Origin: Paracoccaceae bacterium
Lineage (GTDB): Bacteria; Pseudomonadota; Alphaproteobacteria; Rhodobacterales; Rhodobacteraceae
Assembly (NCBI GenBank): GCA_902633655.1
Contig: CACPHA010000004.1
Span: 1-49,874 of the forward strand
Length of the DNA: 49,874 bases
Direction of reading: 5' to 3'
Shown: piece after piece, positions 34,377-42,539 of the stretch
How positions within the stretch are numbered: the stretch's first letter is position 1
Layout: each line of letters starts with the position of its first letter
Position numbers and translations under genes: made by a program
Notes under the pieces: generated by a model
What the model saw: only the letters and a program-made list of their open reading frames with translations
Told to the model about the DNA's origin: nothing
The model's database searches: none

Positions 34377-35800
34377 TGGTTCAAATAGACGATCAGTCGT
34401 TTAAAGATGCCCTTATTCGCTCTTCCCCGAGCTTCTTTTTGCAATGGTTTTTTCCTATTATGGAAAACTTAATTGACTATGACGCCAGTTGGCACGTGCA
34501 TGCCATGTCAGAAAAACTTATGGGGCTGTATCGGGGGCATGTGAGGCGCCTCATTGTTAATGCGCCTCCTCGATCTCTAAAAACCTCTACCTGCACAACC
34601 TTCTTCATACCCTGGTTGTTGGGCAAAGATCCTGGCCTTCAAATCATGCTGGTTACATATTCGGATGAGTTTGCAGAATACCTCGGAAACCAAGTGCGCA
34701 AAATCATGCGCCACCCTGAATATAAAAGACTGTTTTCTGATTCACAGCTAGTAAATGAGAAAGCCAGATCAACGCGGCTTAGAACCACAAAGGGGGGGAA
34801 AGTCACCATAACATCCTTCCATGCAACAATGACGGGCCTTGGGGCAGATTACATTATTGTAGATGATCCTATCCAAACCAATGATGTGCGCTCCGAGGTA
34901 AAAATGAAAGACATTATCAACCGCTTCAAGGAGGGCCTTTATACTCGGCTGAATGATCCCAAAACCGGACGCATATTATTGGTGATGCAGCGGATTCATC
35001 CAGATGATTTAACCGGAGAGCTTTTAGATCGCAGTGAATTTGAACATCTCAAGCTGCCTGCCCAGTTCAAAGAGGATACCATTTATAAAATGCCTTTTGA
35101 GAACGAGCATTTGGCAAAAGCCGGAGACTATTTAGATCCCAACCGCCTTGGAGAATTGGAAATCACACGCACGCGTAAAATGCTTGGAGAAGCAGCCTTT
35201 GCTGCACAATATATGCAAGATCCCATTTACCCGGAAAATGATCTTGTTGATTTGGATAAATTCAACTGGTTTGACCCTAATGGTCTGCATGCAAATTTAG
35301 AGGACGCGGTTTATATCCACTCTTGGGATACCGCTTTTAGCACTTCTGAAACTGCGGATTACACCGCCATTACAAAATGGGCATATAACAATAGTGGCTA
35401 TTATCTACTCGACGCGAACCGCTTTAAAGCCAGCAGCGAAGACGTAGAGCAAAGAATATTGCGTGAGGCGATCTCTGAGCAGCCCCATCGTGTCATTATT
35501 GAACGCGCCAATCATTCCATTGATTTGATTGCACGGATACATCGGCAAGGTCGAGGACGTTCCCAAGTTATTGAAGGTCGTCACGGAGGGCTCTCAAAAG
35601 CAGACCGATTTATTTCCATTCAGCACAAGATAAATACAGGACAAGTCTTCCTGGCAAAAGGAATAAGCGGCATTGATTTGTTTTTGAGCGAATTGCGTGG
35701 CTTCCCTTATGGAGCCCATGATGATCTTGTCGATAGCTTTACGATGGCACTTCGAGAGATGGGAAAAAGTTCCGGTAAAGCCATCTGGCGCATTAGCTGA
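34376..35800 (+). CDS. terL: Phage large terminase subunit, 474 aa
   Basis: ATG at 34376 overlaps the DUF5681 stop. The ATPase domain has Walker A variant NAPPRSLKTST (62-72) and Walker B YIIVDDPIQ. The nuclease domain has SWDTAFSTSE, VIIERANHS and the closing HDDLVDSFTMALREM, all terminase (Terminase_6C-like) hallmarks. It is full length and intact. No portal, capsid or tail gene follows, so this packaging motor stands alone in the window and would have to use another phage's or GTA's particles, or be a relic (inference). Confidence 0.93.
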   Translation: MVQIDDQSFKDALIRSSPSFFLQWFFPIMENLIDYDASWHVHAMSEKLMGLYRGHVRRLIVNAPPRSLKTSTCTTFFIPWLLGKDPGLQIMLVTYSDEFAEYLGNQVRKIMRHPEYKRLFSDSQLVNEKARSTRLRTTKGGKVTITSFHATMTGLGADYIIVDDPIQTNDVRSEVKMKDIINRFKEGLYTRLNDPKTGRILLVMQRIHPDDLTGELLDRSEFEHLKLPAQFKEDTIYKMPFENEHLAKAGDYLDPNRLGELEITRTRKMLGEAAFAAQYMQDPIYPENDLVDLDKFNWFDPNGLHANLEDAVYIHSWDTAFSTSETADYTAITKWAYNNSGYYLLDANRFKASSEDVEQRILREAISEQPHRVIIERANHSIDLIARIHRQGRGRSQVIEGRHGGLSKADRFISIQHKINTGQVFLAKGISGIDLFLSELRGFPYGAHDDLVDSFTMALREMGKSSGKAIWRIS

Positions 35801-35812
35801 TTATCTTTTGAC

Positions 35813-36997
35813 TTAGACTTTAGTCAGTTTTCCACTGAGGAAATCGTCAAGAAGTTGAAGTGATCTTTGCCCAGATACAGCTTCAATAGCATCTTTTAAT
35901 TCCTTCTCTATGAGAGCGTATCTGTTGCCTGATAGAACTACAGTCCTGCCATTTTGATCCTTTAACTTAACATGAGAACCCTTGCCGGCCCCCTTTACTA
36001 CAGAAAAGTTATAAAATTTTGTCAGGGTACTGGTTACTTTGTTCGTTGAAATTGTCCCACGAGGGTCAATTGCCGATGAACTTATTATGGGCCTTCCCAT
36101 TTGCGGAATTATCACCCAGATATTAGATGTAATATCAGCTAATGATCGCGTCATGTGAGTAGCAACTTGCCAATGGCTTGCAACTTTAGTCGGTAACAAG
36201 CTCACACCGAACATTTGCGATTGCAATGTTCCTAAGCCAATTTTGTATGCTGCCTCAGAGAGGTAGTTGACCCCAGTACGGTAGCCCGGGGGAGCGCCTC
36301 GAATTGTGTCGCCCAAATAATTTTTAAAGCCGCTTATAATGTTTGGTTGCAATCTCTGCTTATAACGGGACTCGTTTATTCTCTGAAAAATTTCAGCGTT
36401 AGCTAAACCTTCCTCCAAACAATCATCTGTTCCAAATGTAGGCCTATACACCTTGGATTTATAATAACGGTAGTTGTCGCGACCGTTACTGACGAGCAAT
36501 CTCAAACCAAAACTTTCAACTTTATGATGAAATTGTTCATGAAAATACAGCTCATAAAATGCGCACTGACGCAACACTTTAAAGCATTGATAAAGTTTTA
36601 ATTTTTTAGGATATATGGCCTTCCAATCGATATAAGTTGCGATATCCAATATTGCGTGTTCCAGGCACTCTTGCCTAATAAATATTCCCCAATTACGACC
36701 AAAATAGTGTATTGGCTGATACCACGCACATGGATATTCATCCCTGTCTTCAGAATGATATATTCGCCGGTTTGGCCCTTCATTAGATGTGATAACTCGT
36801 TCTAACTCGTCCAATATTGGCGATAACAGTTCTTCTTCATCGTCATCTTCATAAAAATCCCTCAAATTTACCGGATATATTTCTTCTGTTTCGTCTAATC
36901 TTCCAATTTCTGGGATCGGTAAATTTTCCGGCTCACTGGTTGGATTAATATTGTGATCTTTTAATAACTTTAAGACTAGATCTATTTCGAAGGACAT
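35813..36997 (-). CDS. HExxH metallopeptidase-like domain fused to a HicA-like domain, 394 aa
   Basis: Residues 1-80 are an acidic N-terminal region. At 147-158 FYELYFHEQFHH gives HExxH (H153, E154, H157); E195 or E196 in DDCLEEGLANAEIF is placed like the third ligand of gluzincins. The C-terminal 75 residues (about 318-394) resemble HicA mRNA interferases: FSVVKGAGKGSHVKLKDQNG with the GSH His at 342, then a strand and a helix. No HicB is next to it. It is convergent with terL (12-nt gap) and divergent from the DUF2924 gene, that is, cargo in the phage-like module. Peptidase and HicA parts are both read from short motifs; a toxin or defence role is inference. Confidence 0.6.
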   Translation of the reverse strand: MSFEIDLVLKLLKDHNINPTSEPENLPIPEIGRLDETEEIYPVNLRDFYEDDDEEELLSPILDELERVITSNEGPNRRIYHSEDRDEYPCAWYQPIHYFGRNWGIFIRQECLEHAILDIATYIDWKAIYPKKLKLYQCFKVLRQCAFYELYFHEQFHHKVESFGLRLLVSNGRDNYRYYKSKVYRPTFGTDDCLEEGLANAEIFQRINESRYKQRLQPNIISGFKNYLGDTIRGAPPGYRTGVNYLSEAAYKIGLGTLQSQMFGVSLLPTKVASHWQVATHMTRSLADITSNIWVIIPQMGRPIISSSAIDPRGTISTNKVTSTLTKFYNFSVVKGAGKGSHVKLKDQNGRTVVLSGNRYALIEKELKDAIEAVSGQRSLQLLDDFLSGKLTKV

Positions 36998-37203
36998 AAG
37001 TTAGCTCCTAGTATTCAAAGTAACGATCACATAGCAAGTGTGATTCTAGAATCTACTGAAATGTCGGTAGCCTAACGAAAATAAATATTAACAACTAGTT
37101 CTAATGTTGGGCCTTAAATTCAAAAAATTAATCAAACAGGACTTCACTTCTGCAGCACCGCAAGCCTGTGTGGACATGCGATTTGTCTGCATAGGAGAAG
37201 AGA

Positions 37204-37611
37204 ATGGCATTACTCGATTTAACTATAGCTTCTCGCAAAAAACTGATTGGTGAATGGCGGCGGGTGTTCAAATGCCGTGAACCCGAAAAAGCCGGCGCAA
37301 AGGTTTTTAGAACTTGTCTGCAAGTACAGCTTGAACGGCAAGGAAACATTCAGGCCTGCAATAAGGCCCATGCAAAGCTGATAAGCCGCCTAAAGCGTCA
37401 CGAGGCAGGCAATGGAGCTTTGGCGCCCCTTACAGGCCTTTCGCCCGGCACAGAGCTTATACGCAGCTATCGGGGGCAGACATATACTGTGACGGTTCAG
37501 GATACAGGCTTCGAGTGGAATGGGGCCCATTATGGATCCCTCTCTGAGCTTGCCACTCGTATGACGGGGACACGCAGATCAGGTCCCAAGTTCTTTGGGT
37601 TCAAATCCTGA
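37204..37611 (+). CDS. DUF2924 protein, recombinase partner, 135 aa
   Basis: The C-terminal signature GTELIRSYRGQTYTVTVQDT, then FEWNGAHYGSLSELATRMTG and SGPKFFG identifies DUF2924, which almost always precedes a large serine recombinase. ATG preceded by TAGGAGAAGAG. Its stop overlaps the recombinase start as TGATG. The role is probably a recombination directionality or DNA-binding partner, not established. Confidence 0.9.
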   Translation: MALLDLTIASRKKLIGEWRRVFKCREPEKAGAKVFRTCLQVQLERQGNIQACNKAHAKLISRLKRHEAGNGALAPLTGLSPGTELIRSYRGQTYTVTVQDTGFEWNGAHYGSLSELATRMTGTRRSGPKFFGFKS

Positions 37612-39173
37612 TGCGCTGCGCTATCTACACACGCAAAAGTACAGATGAGGGATTGGAGCAGAGCTTTAATTCTTTGGATGCGCAACGGGAGGCTTGTGAA
37701 GCATTCATCGCCTCCCAAAAGCATGAGGGCTGGATCTTACATGATACATCTTATGATGATGGTGGATGGTCAGGCGGCACGCTTGAGCGACCCGCTGTGC
37801 AGCAATTGCTAGAGGACGTAAAAGCAGGGTGTATCCAAATCATCGTGGTTTATAAAATTGATCGCTTGACCCGCTCCCTAACCGACTTTGCCAAGCTCAT
37901 AGAGATCTTTGATGCGCATAAAGTGACTTTTGTCTCTGTCACCCAGCAGTTTAACACCACTACATCCATGGGACGCTTAACTTTGAACGTCCTTTTATCT
38001 TTTGCTCAATATGAACGGGAAATAACAGGAGAACGCATCCGCGATAAATTTGCAGCCTCAAAAGCCAAGGGCATGTTTATGGGTGGTAATGTGCCTGTGG
38101 GCTTTAAGCTTGGTGACCGGGAACTGTTCATTGATGAGATTTATGCGCAAGTCATTACTCAAATCTTTGAAGCCTATTTAAAGCTCGGCTCTGCAAGCAA
38201 GGTTAAAGCCTATTTACGGTGTTTGGATATTCGTACTCCAGTTCGAGAACATCGCAATGGGAAAACCTCGGGGGATAAACATTTTACGACAGGACATCTT
38301 TATCAAATCCTTTCCAATCCGATTTATATCGGAAAGGTCCGCCATCATGGAAAAATATACGATGGACAGCATAAAGCTATTCTTTCCCAAAACCTGTGGG
38401 ACCAAGTCCAAAACAAACTTGCAGAAAATGCTGCACGGCCGAAAGGCACTTCTGCTCAGCGCGAGCTGCAATACCCACTCGTTGGTAAGATATTTTCTTC
38501 TACCGGACACAGACTAGCGCCGACGACAGTTCACAAACCGACTAAGGCCAATCAAAAGAATTACTATCGCCATTATACTGTTAACAGAACACGGCGGGAG
38601 CCACCTTATGGAGAGCTAACTTCCCTGCCCGCTCCGGAAGCAGAACATGTCACATCGCTCGCACTTCAGAATCTTTTGGCCGAATTAAAAGCTGAGCAAT
38701 CAAACTTATCAGCGGATATGTTTTTGCAAAAACGGCAGGAAGTTTTGCAGCTATCTATTCGTGATCTTACTGAAACTGTGGTTCTGTTTAAGGGCCACCT
38801 AGAAGTCACGCTGTCAAAATCCATCGCAGATCTTTTAGGTTTAAAGAAAACCGTTTGTGTGTCTTATCCGATAAAGCCACGCAGCGTAGGAAAAAGAAAC
38901 AAGATCATTTTAATTGAGGCCTCTCAGAATACTCCAAATCAAGAGTTAATCCTGTGCGTTGCAAAGAGTTGGAAGTGGTATCAAGCGCTTTCAAAAGGAA
39001 AAGTCAGATCGGTTCAAGAGCTCGCGAAGGAAGAGAAAACAACTGTTGAAACCATTACACGCAATCTACCGCTTGCCGCCCTCAATCCAGATCAGATTGA
39101 AAAGCTTCTTACAGGCCATCATGCGCCTGATCTTAGCGTGGCAAAACTCCTTGCCGACCCAAGCCTCATTTAA
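37611..39173 (+). CDS. Large serine recombinase (site-specific integrase), 520 aa
   Basis: N-terminal resolvase domain: MRCAIYTRKSTDEG with catalytic S10, SLDAQREACEAFI, and KIDRLTRSLTDFAKL. A recombinase domain follows (about 165-270: GGNVPVGFKLG, LYQILSNPIYIGK, ILSQNLWDQVQ). The zinc-ribbon that many members have is not obvious; the segment IFSSTGHRLAP has no Cys pair. The C-terminal 180 residues include a coiled part and a helix-turn-helix-like end (LAKEEKTTVETITRNLPLAA). Intact. It ends 180 nt from tRNA-Arg, but serine recombinases do not usually use tRNA genes as targets, so the attachment site is unknown. Confidence 0.93.
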   Translation: MRCAIYTRKSTDEGLEQSFNSLDAQREACEAFIASQKHEGWILHDTSYDDGGWSGGTLERPAVQQLLEDVKAGCIQIIVVYKIDRLTRSLTDFAKLIEIFDAHKVTFVSVTQQFNTTTSMGRLTLNVLLSFAQYEREITGERIRDKFAASKAKGMFMGGNVPVGFKLGDRELFIDEIYAQVITQIFEAYLKLGSASKVKAYLRCLDIRTPVREHRNGKTSGDKHFTTGHLYQILSNPIYIGKVRHHGKIYDGQHKAILSQNLWDQVQNKLAENAARPKGTSAQRELQYPLVGKIFSSTGHRLAPTTVHKPTKANQKNYYRHYTVNRTRREPPYGELTSLPAPEAEHVTSLALQNLLAELKAEQSNLSADMFLQKRQEVLQLSIRDLTETVVLFKGHLEVTLSKSIADLLGLKKTVCVSYPIKPRSVGKRNKIILIEASQNTPNQELILCVAKSWKWYQALSKGKVRSVQELAKEEKTTVETITRNLPLAALNPDQIEKLLTGHHAPDLSVAKLLADPSLI

Positions 39174-39352
39174 GCATAAAATGTGAACTCCATGCACTGC
39201 GTTTTGCCGGAGATCCTTGGCTGTTTGAGGGGTGATTTGGGCACTTGGAGAGCTCTGAAAGTTGCTCACGATGAACAGTTGCCGCAAAAGGTATAAGCAA
39301 TTCAGCGGCATAGCTAAAATATGCAAGTGTTCGGCGGAAGTGAGAGGGTTGG

Positions 39353-39429
39353 TGGCGCACCGGGGAGGATTCGAACCCCCGACCCCTTGATTCGTAGTCA
39401 AGTACTCTATCCAGCTGAGCTACCGGTGC
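39353..39429 (-). tRNA. tRNA-Arg (anticodon ACG)
   Basis: The acceptor stem GCACCGG pairs with CCGGTGC, then G and an encoded CCA (39353-39355). The D arm begins GTAGCTCAGCTGGATAGAG; the anticodon stem CTTGA/TCAAG holds the loop CTACGAA with anticodon ACG (A34 normally becomes inosine). The T arm is GGGGG-TTCGAAT-CCTCC. Length 77 nt, complete. It stands next to the recombinase and could mark the island boundary. Confidence 0.97.
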
Positions 39430-39683
39430 TTGAGCCTCTGACTTAGGACGGGCCACCCGAAGATGCAAGGGCGAAATACAAAGCTAATTTTCCTAACCAC
39501 CAAAATTTTCTAAGTCAGAACTCAACCTTTTCCCACCATCCAAAAATCGATACCAACGGTTTGACTTTTTGTTATATATCTTGACTGCAGTTCAACTTCC
39601 CACTGTACCAGTTCGAAATTTTTTAATATCCAATTTACAAGCTCGTCAAAGTTTTAGTTTAAGATACAGGGCCGAATTAAATA
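39430..39683. other. Gap between tRNA-Arg and the TVP38 pseudogene
   Basis: AT-rich, no gene recognised. The tRNA promoter should lie in its first 60 bases, but no strong -35/-10 pair is visible. Confidence 0.4.
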
Positions 39684-40426
39684 CTAAGTAGCCTCATTTT
39701 GGTCTTTCTTTGAGCTACTAATTAGTTTTGTCTTTTTTAAGAATACAGGAAATACCAAAAAAGCGGCAAGACCGAGAAGCGGTAAAAGAATGCTTGGGCT
39801 CAGTAGTATGGACAGATTTGGTTTTGTTGCCTTATCAAATACGTCGCCTAACCCCACTCCAATTGAGGTAAAAACTACGGCGCCAGGAAAAATGCCAAAG
39901 ACCGTCGTAAATACAAAGTTGCAAAAACTGACCCCTGATAGCGCAGCCAAAAGATTGGCAACAAAAAATGGAACTGCGGGGATCAATCGTAACGATAGAA
40001 GCACACGTATTTCATTTTTTCTAAGCCGTTGGATTATTTTTTCGCCACGACCTTCCAAAGCATTAAAGTGACCCTTAAATACATCGCCCGCCCCTTTCCA
40101 GACGACCAAATAGAGTGCAGTAGCCCCAAGGGATGCAGAAAGCACATTTAAAAAGGTGCCAGGGATGAGTCCGAAAAGATCCCCCCGATTATATAGGCAA
40201 TTGCTGAGCCTGGTAAACAAGGACCCGCGATCATGGCGTATGCCACTACGGCCCCTATACCCATCAAAAACGAATTTTGCCCTTGAAAAGATATCAGTAG
40301 TTCATCATGTTCCCGCAGCGCTTCAAAGGTCATGACATCTCGAAGTAAACAAAACCCAGTCATAATTAAAGCAGCAATAGCTATCGGAAAAAAACTGTTT
40401 TGAAAAAATCATAGTTTCTTTGACAT
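39684..40426 (-). pseudogene. TVP38/TMEM64 (DedA-like) membrane protein, nonsense and frameshift
   Basis: The frame starts with MSKKL at 40426, then TGA where a Trp codon is expected, and goes on FFQNSFFPIAIAALIMTGFC, FEALREHDELL and GPCLPGSAIAYIIGG. At about 40182 a run of six G breaks the frame; a seventh G joins GGDLFGLIPGTFLNVLSASL and the remaining membrane spans to the stop at 39684. Together they make a complete family member of about 247 residues. The ATG at 40363 could restart translation after the TGA, but the G-run break remains. The function of the family is membrane transport or lipid handling; here probably lost. Confidence 0.78.
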
Positions 40427-40588
40427 GACAGTTTGCATAACTTTTACTAATGCATTAATTTTTGCACAAGTCGTAACGCAACAGTTACTAACGCTGTTTT
40501 GTATTATTGATAAGTAAGCTATAAAAATCAGCAAGTTCTAAAAGAACTTACTCGTTCAACCTCCTATTTCAAAACGAGTTGACGCGTT

Positions 40589-40617
40589 TGACATAACGAG
40601 CTGTTCAGCCTATAGCG
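40589..40617 (+). promoter_or_regulatory. Probable sigma-70 promoter of rpmH-rnpA
   Basis: TTGACA at 40589-40594, 17-nt spacer, TATAGC at 40612-40617; the predicted start lies about 62 nt upstream of the rpmH ATG. A perfect -35 with good spacing in the expected place for this strong ribosomal operon. Confidence 0.6.
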
Positions 40618-40685
40618 AAAGCTCGCAGAAATGAATCGTCTTAAACTATGGGGCGTGCCTAATTGAAAATTGGAGTAGTGGAGCG

Positions 40686-40820
40686 ATGAAACGCACCTTT
40701 CAACCTTCAAACTTAGTTCGTAAGCGTCGCCACGGATTTCGTTCTCGTATGGCTACGAAAGCTGGTCGTAAGATTCTAAATGCGCGTAGGGCGCGAGGAC
40801 GTAAGTCTCTAAGCGCTTAA
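40686..40820 (+). CDS. rpmH: 50S ribosomal protein L34, 44 aa
   Basis: [20 protein letters not shown], then [19 protein letters not shown]: complete and typical L34. It precedes rnpA by 122 nt as in nearly all bacteria. A Shine-Dalgarno GTGGAG is close to the ATG. Binds 23S rRNA in the large subunit. Confidence 0.98.
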   Translation: MKRTFQPSNLVRKRRHGFRSRMATKAGRKILNARRARGRKSLSA

Positions 40821-40942
40821 ACCTTTATGTTATTAGCGTCATAGAGACAAAATGGTCCATTTTGATGAGCAGTACAAACGAAAATAGTAATCATAGCGAT
40901 GTAATTTCACATTTAGCTTTTTCATGTCACTGAAGACTTTCC

Positions 40943-41296
40943 ATGAAAATCTGCACTCTAAAAAAACGCAAGGATTTTACAGAGGCTGCCAGCGGTCATT
41001 TTGTTCGCGGTCAAGGCCTACTTCTACAAGGCCGAAATCGCGGTACACCTGATAATCCAACTATTCGTGTTGGATTTACTTGCTCTAAAAAAATCGGAAA
41101 CGCCGTAAACCGTAATCGCGCAAAACGACGGTTGCGCGAAATGGTTCGTCACATTTTACCTGATTTGGGCAACGAAGGATGGGACTATGTATTAATCGGG
41201 CAGACAAAATTAACGGAACAAATACAATTCTCCGATCTCCTTAAAGAGTTCAAAAAGGCCCTAAAAAAAATACACGAAGTGCACGAAAACACATGA
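40943..41296 (+). CDS. rnpA: Ribonuclease P protein component, 117 aa
   Basis: Contains the RNR motif VGFTCSKKIGNAVNRNRAKR and the N-terminal LKKRKDFTEAA. Protein cofactor of RNase P, which removes tRNA 5' leaders. It overlaps yidD by 4 nt (ATGA), the conserved coupling in this cluster. Confidence 0.97.
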   Translation: MKICTLKKRKDFTEAASGHFVRGQGLLLQGRNRGTPDNPTIRVGFTCSKKIGNAVNRNRAKRRLREMVRHILPDLGNEGWDYVLIGQTKLTEQIQFSDLLKEFKKALKKIHEVHENT

Positions 41297-41514
41297 CACC
41301 ACTGGCTTATTTCTTTTCTTTGCCTGTTCGCGCCTATCGCCTCTTATTTTCACCATGGGTGGGTAGGAGCTGCCGATTTGATCCAACTTGTAGCGCCTAT
41401 TCACTTGAAGCACTGAAAAAACATGGGGCTATAAAAGGTGCCTGGCTTACGTTACGCCGAATTATGCAGTGTCACCCTTGGGGCGGCCAGGGAGTAGATG
41501 ATGTACCAGATTGA
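41293..41514 (+). CDS. yidD: Membrane protein insertion efficiency factor YidD, 73 aa
   Basis: FSPWVGRSCRFDPTCSAYSL and IMQCHPWGGQGVDDVP are the family signatures with conserved Cys residues. It assists YidC-dependent insertion at the inner membrane. ATGA overlap with rnpA. Confidence 0.97.
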   Translation: MTPLAYFFSLPVRAYRLLFSPWVGRSCRFDPTCSAYSLEALKKHGAIKGAWLTLRRIMQCHPWGGQGVDDVPD

Positions 41515-41558
41515 CGACTGTAATTTGCGAAAGTGTTTTAAACCGGTAAGCATTGCCT

Positions 41559-42386
41559 ATGCTTGATAATAGCAGCCATATCCATCGTCTATTCGAAGGC
41601 GCTCCATCAACAACGGAATTTAAAAAACGCCGTAAAAGGATTGTGCGTAATGTTCGCGAAGCCATCGAACAATATGGAATGGTTGAGCGCGATGCACGTT
41701 GGCTGGTCTGTTTATCAGGTGGAAAAGACAGTTACACATTGATAGCCATACTCTATGAATTAAAATGGCGCGGTATGTTGCCAGTTGATATTTTGGCCTG
41801 CAATCTTGATCAGGGGCAACCGGGTTTTCCCGCATCTGTACTGCCTGAATTTTTGGATAGAATGGAAGTCCCCCACAGAATTGAGTATCAGGACACCTTT
41901 TCGATCGTCACTGATAAAATTCCGAAAGGTCGTACTTTTTGCGCACTTTGTTCCCGGTTAAGGCGCGGCCATCTTTATCGCATTGCTCGCGAGGAGGGCT
42001 GTAGTGCTGTTGTGCTAGGCCATCACCGTGACGATATCCTGGAAACTTTTTTCATGAATTTGTTTCATGGTGGACGCTTGGCAACAATGCCACCAAAATT
42101 GCTTAATGATGAAGGAGATGTCTTTGTGTATCGACCGCTCGCGCATGTAGCTGAGGTTGACTGCAATAAATTTGCAAGCGATATGAACTATCCGATCATC
42201 CCATGTGAACTTTGCGGTTCACAAGAAGGCTTACAACGGAAACAAGTTAAAAAAATTCTAGATGGTTGGGAAGCTAATAGCCCTGGTCGGCGACAGGTTA
42301 TGTTCCGCGCTCTTATGAACGCACGGCCCTCCCACCTCTTAGATTCTAAGCTTTTCGACTTCATTGGTATCAAAAAATCTAATTAG
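41559..42386 (+). CDS. ttcA: tRNA 2-thiocytidine(32) synthetase TtcA, 275 aa
   Basis: PP-loop [11 protein letters not shown]; two Cys pairs, CALC and CELC, that hold the Fe-S cluster; [19 protein letters not shown] prefer the ATG at 41559 to the TTG two codons earlier. TtcA thiolates cytidine 32 in some tRNAs. It is inserted between yidD and yidC, which are normally adjacent, so the arrangement is slightly unusual. Plus strand, 44 nt after yidD, so probably part of the same transcript. Confidence 0.95.
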   Translation: MLDNSSHIHRLFEGAPSTTEFKKRRKRIVRNVREAIEQYGMVERDARWLVCLSGGKDSYTLIAILYELKWRGMLPVDILACNLDQGQPGFPASVLPEFLDRMEVPHRIEYQDTFSIVTDKIPKGRTFCALCSRLRRGHLYRIAREEGCSAVVLGHHRDDILETFFMNLFHGGRLATMPPKLLNDEGDVFVYRPLAHVAEVDCNKFASDMNYPIIPCELCGSQEGLQRKQVKKILDGWEANSPGRRQVMFRALMNARPSHLLDSKLFDFIGIKKSN

Positions 42387-42539
42387 TCAAGCTGTGCCAT
42401 ACTGGTCAGTTCCATCGCGTATAAGCGATAATAACACAGTGGCCAACTCCAAATCATCAAAATACCCAATCTGGACTTGACCTTTTCTTCTTGAAATCAT
42501 TTATCGCCTCTAGGCAAAACCTTAGTTGGTGACAAATAC

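Larger units (their letters stand above)
32696..39173 (+). mobile_element. Capsid-less phage-like module (methyltransferase, DUF5681, terL, cargo, DUF2924, recombinase)
   Basis: Packaging genes and an integrase are intact, yet no portal, head, tail, lysis or replication genes are present. Either the element is a satellite that packages itself into foreign particles or the conserved stub of an eroded prophage. Left and right ends are not defined: no clear direct repeats were found by eye. Confidence 0.55.

Noticed and set aside
39173-39429. tRNA-Arg as the attachment site of the neighbouring recombinase
   Set aside because: No second partial copy of the tRNA 3' end was found in the window by eye, and large serine recombinases seldom use tRNA genes. 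Left open rather than called.
39166-39468. Minus-strand frames of about 100 codons around the tRNA gene
   Set aside because: They run through tRNA-Arg and are typical artefacts of stable RNA genes.
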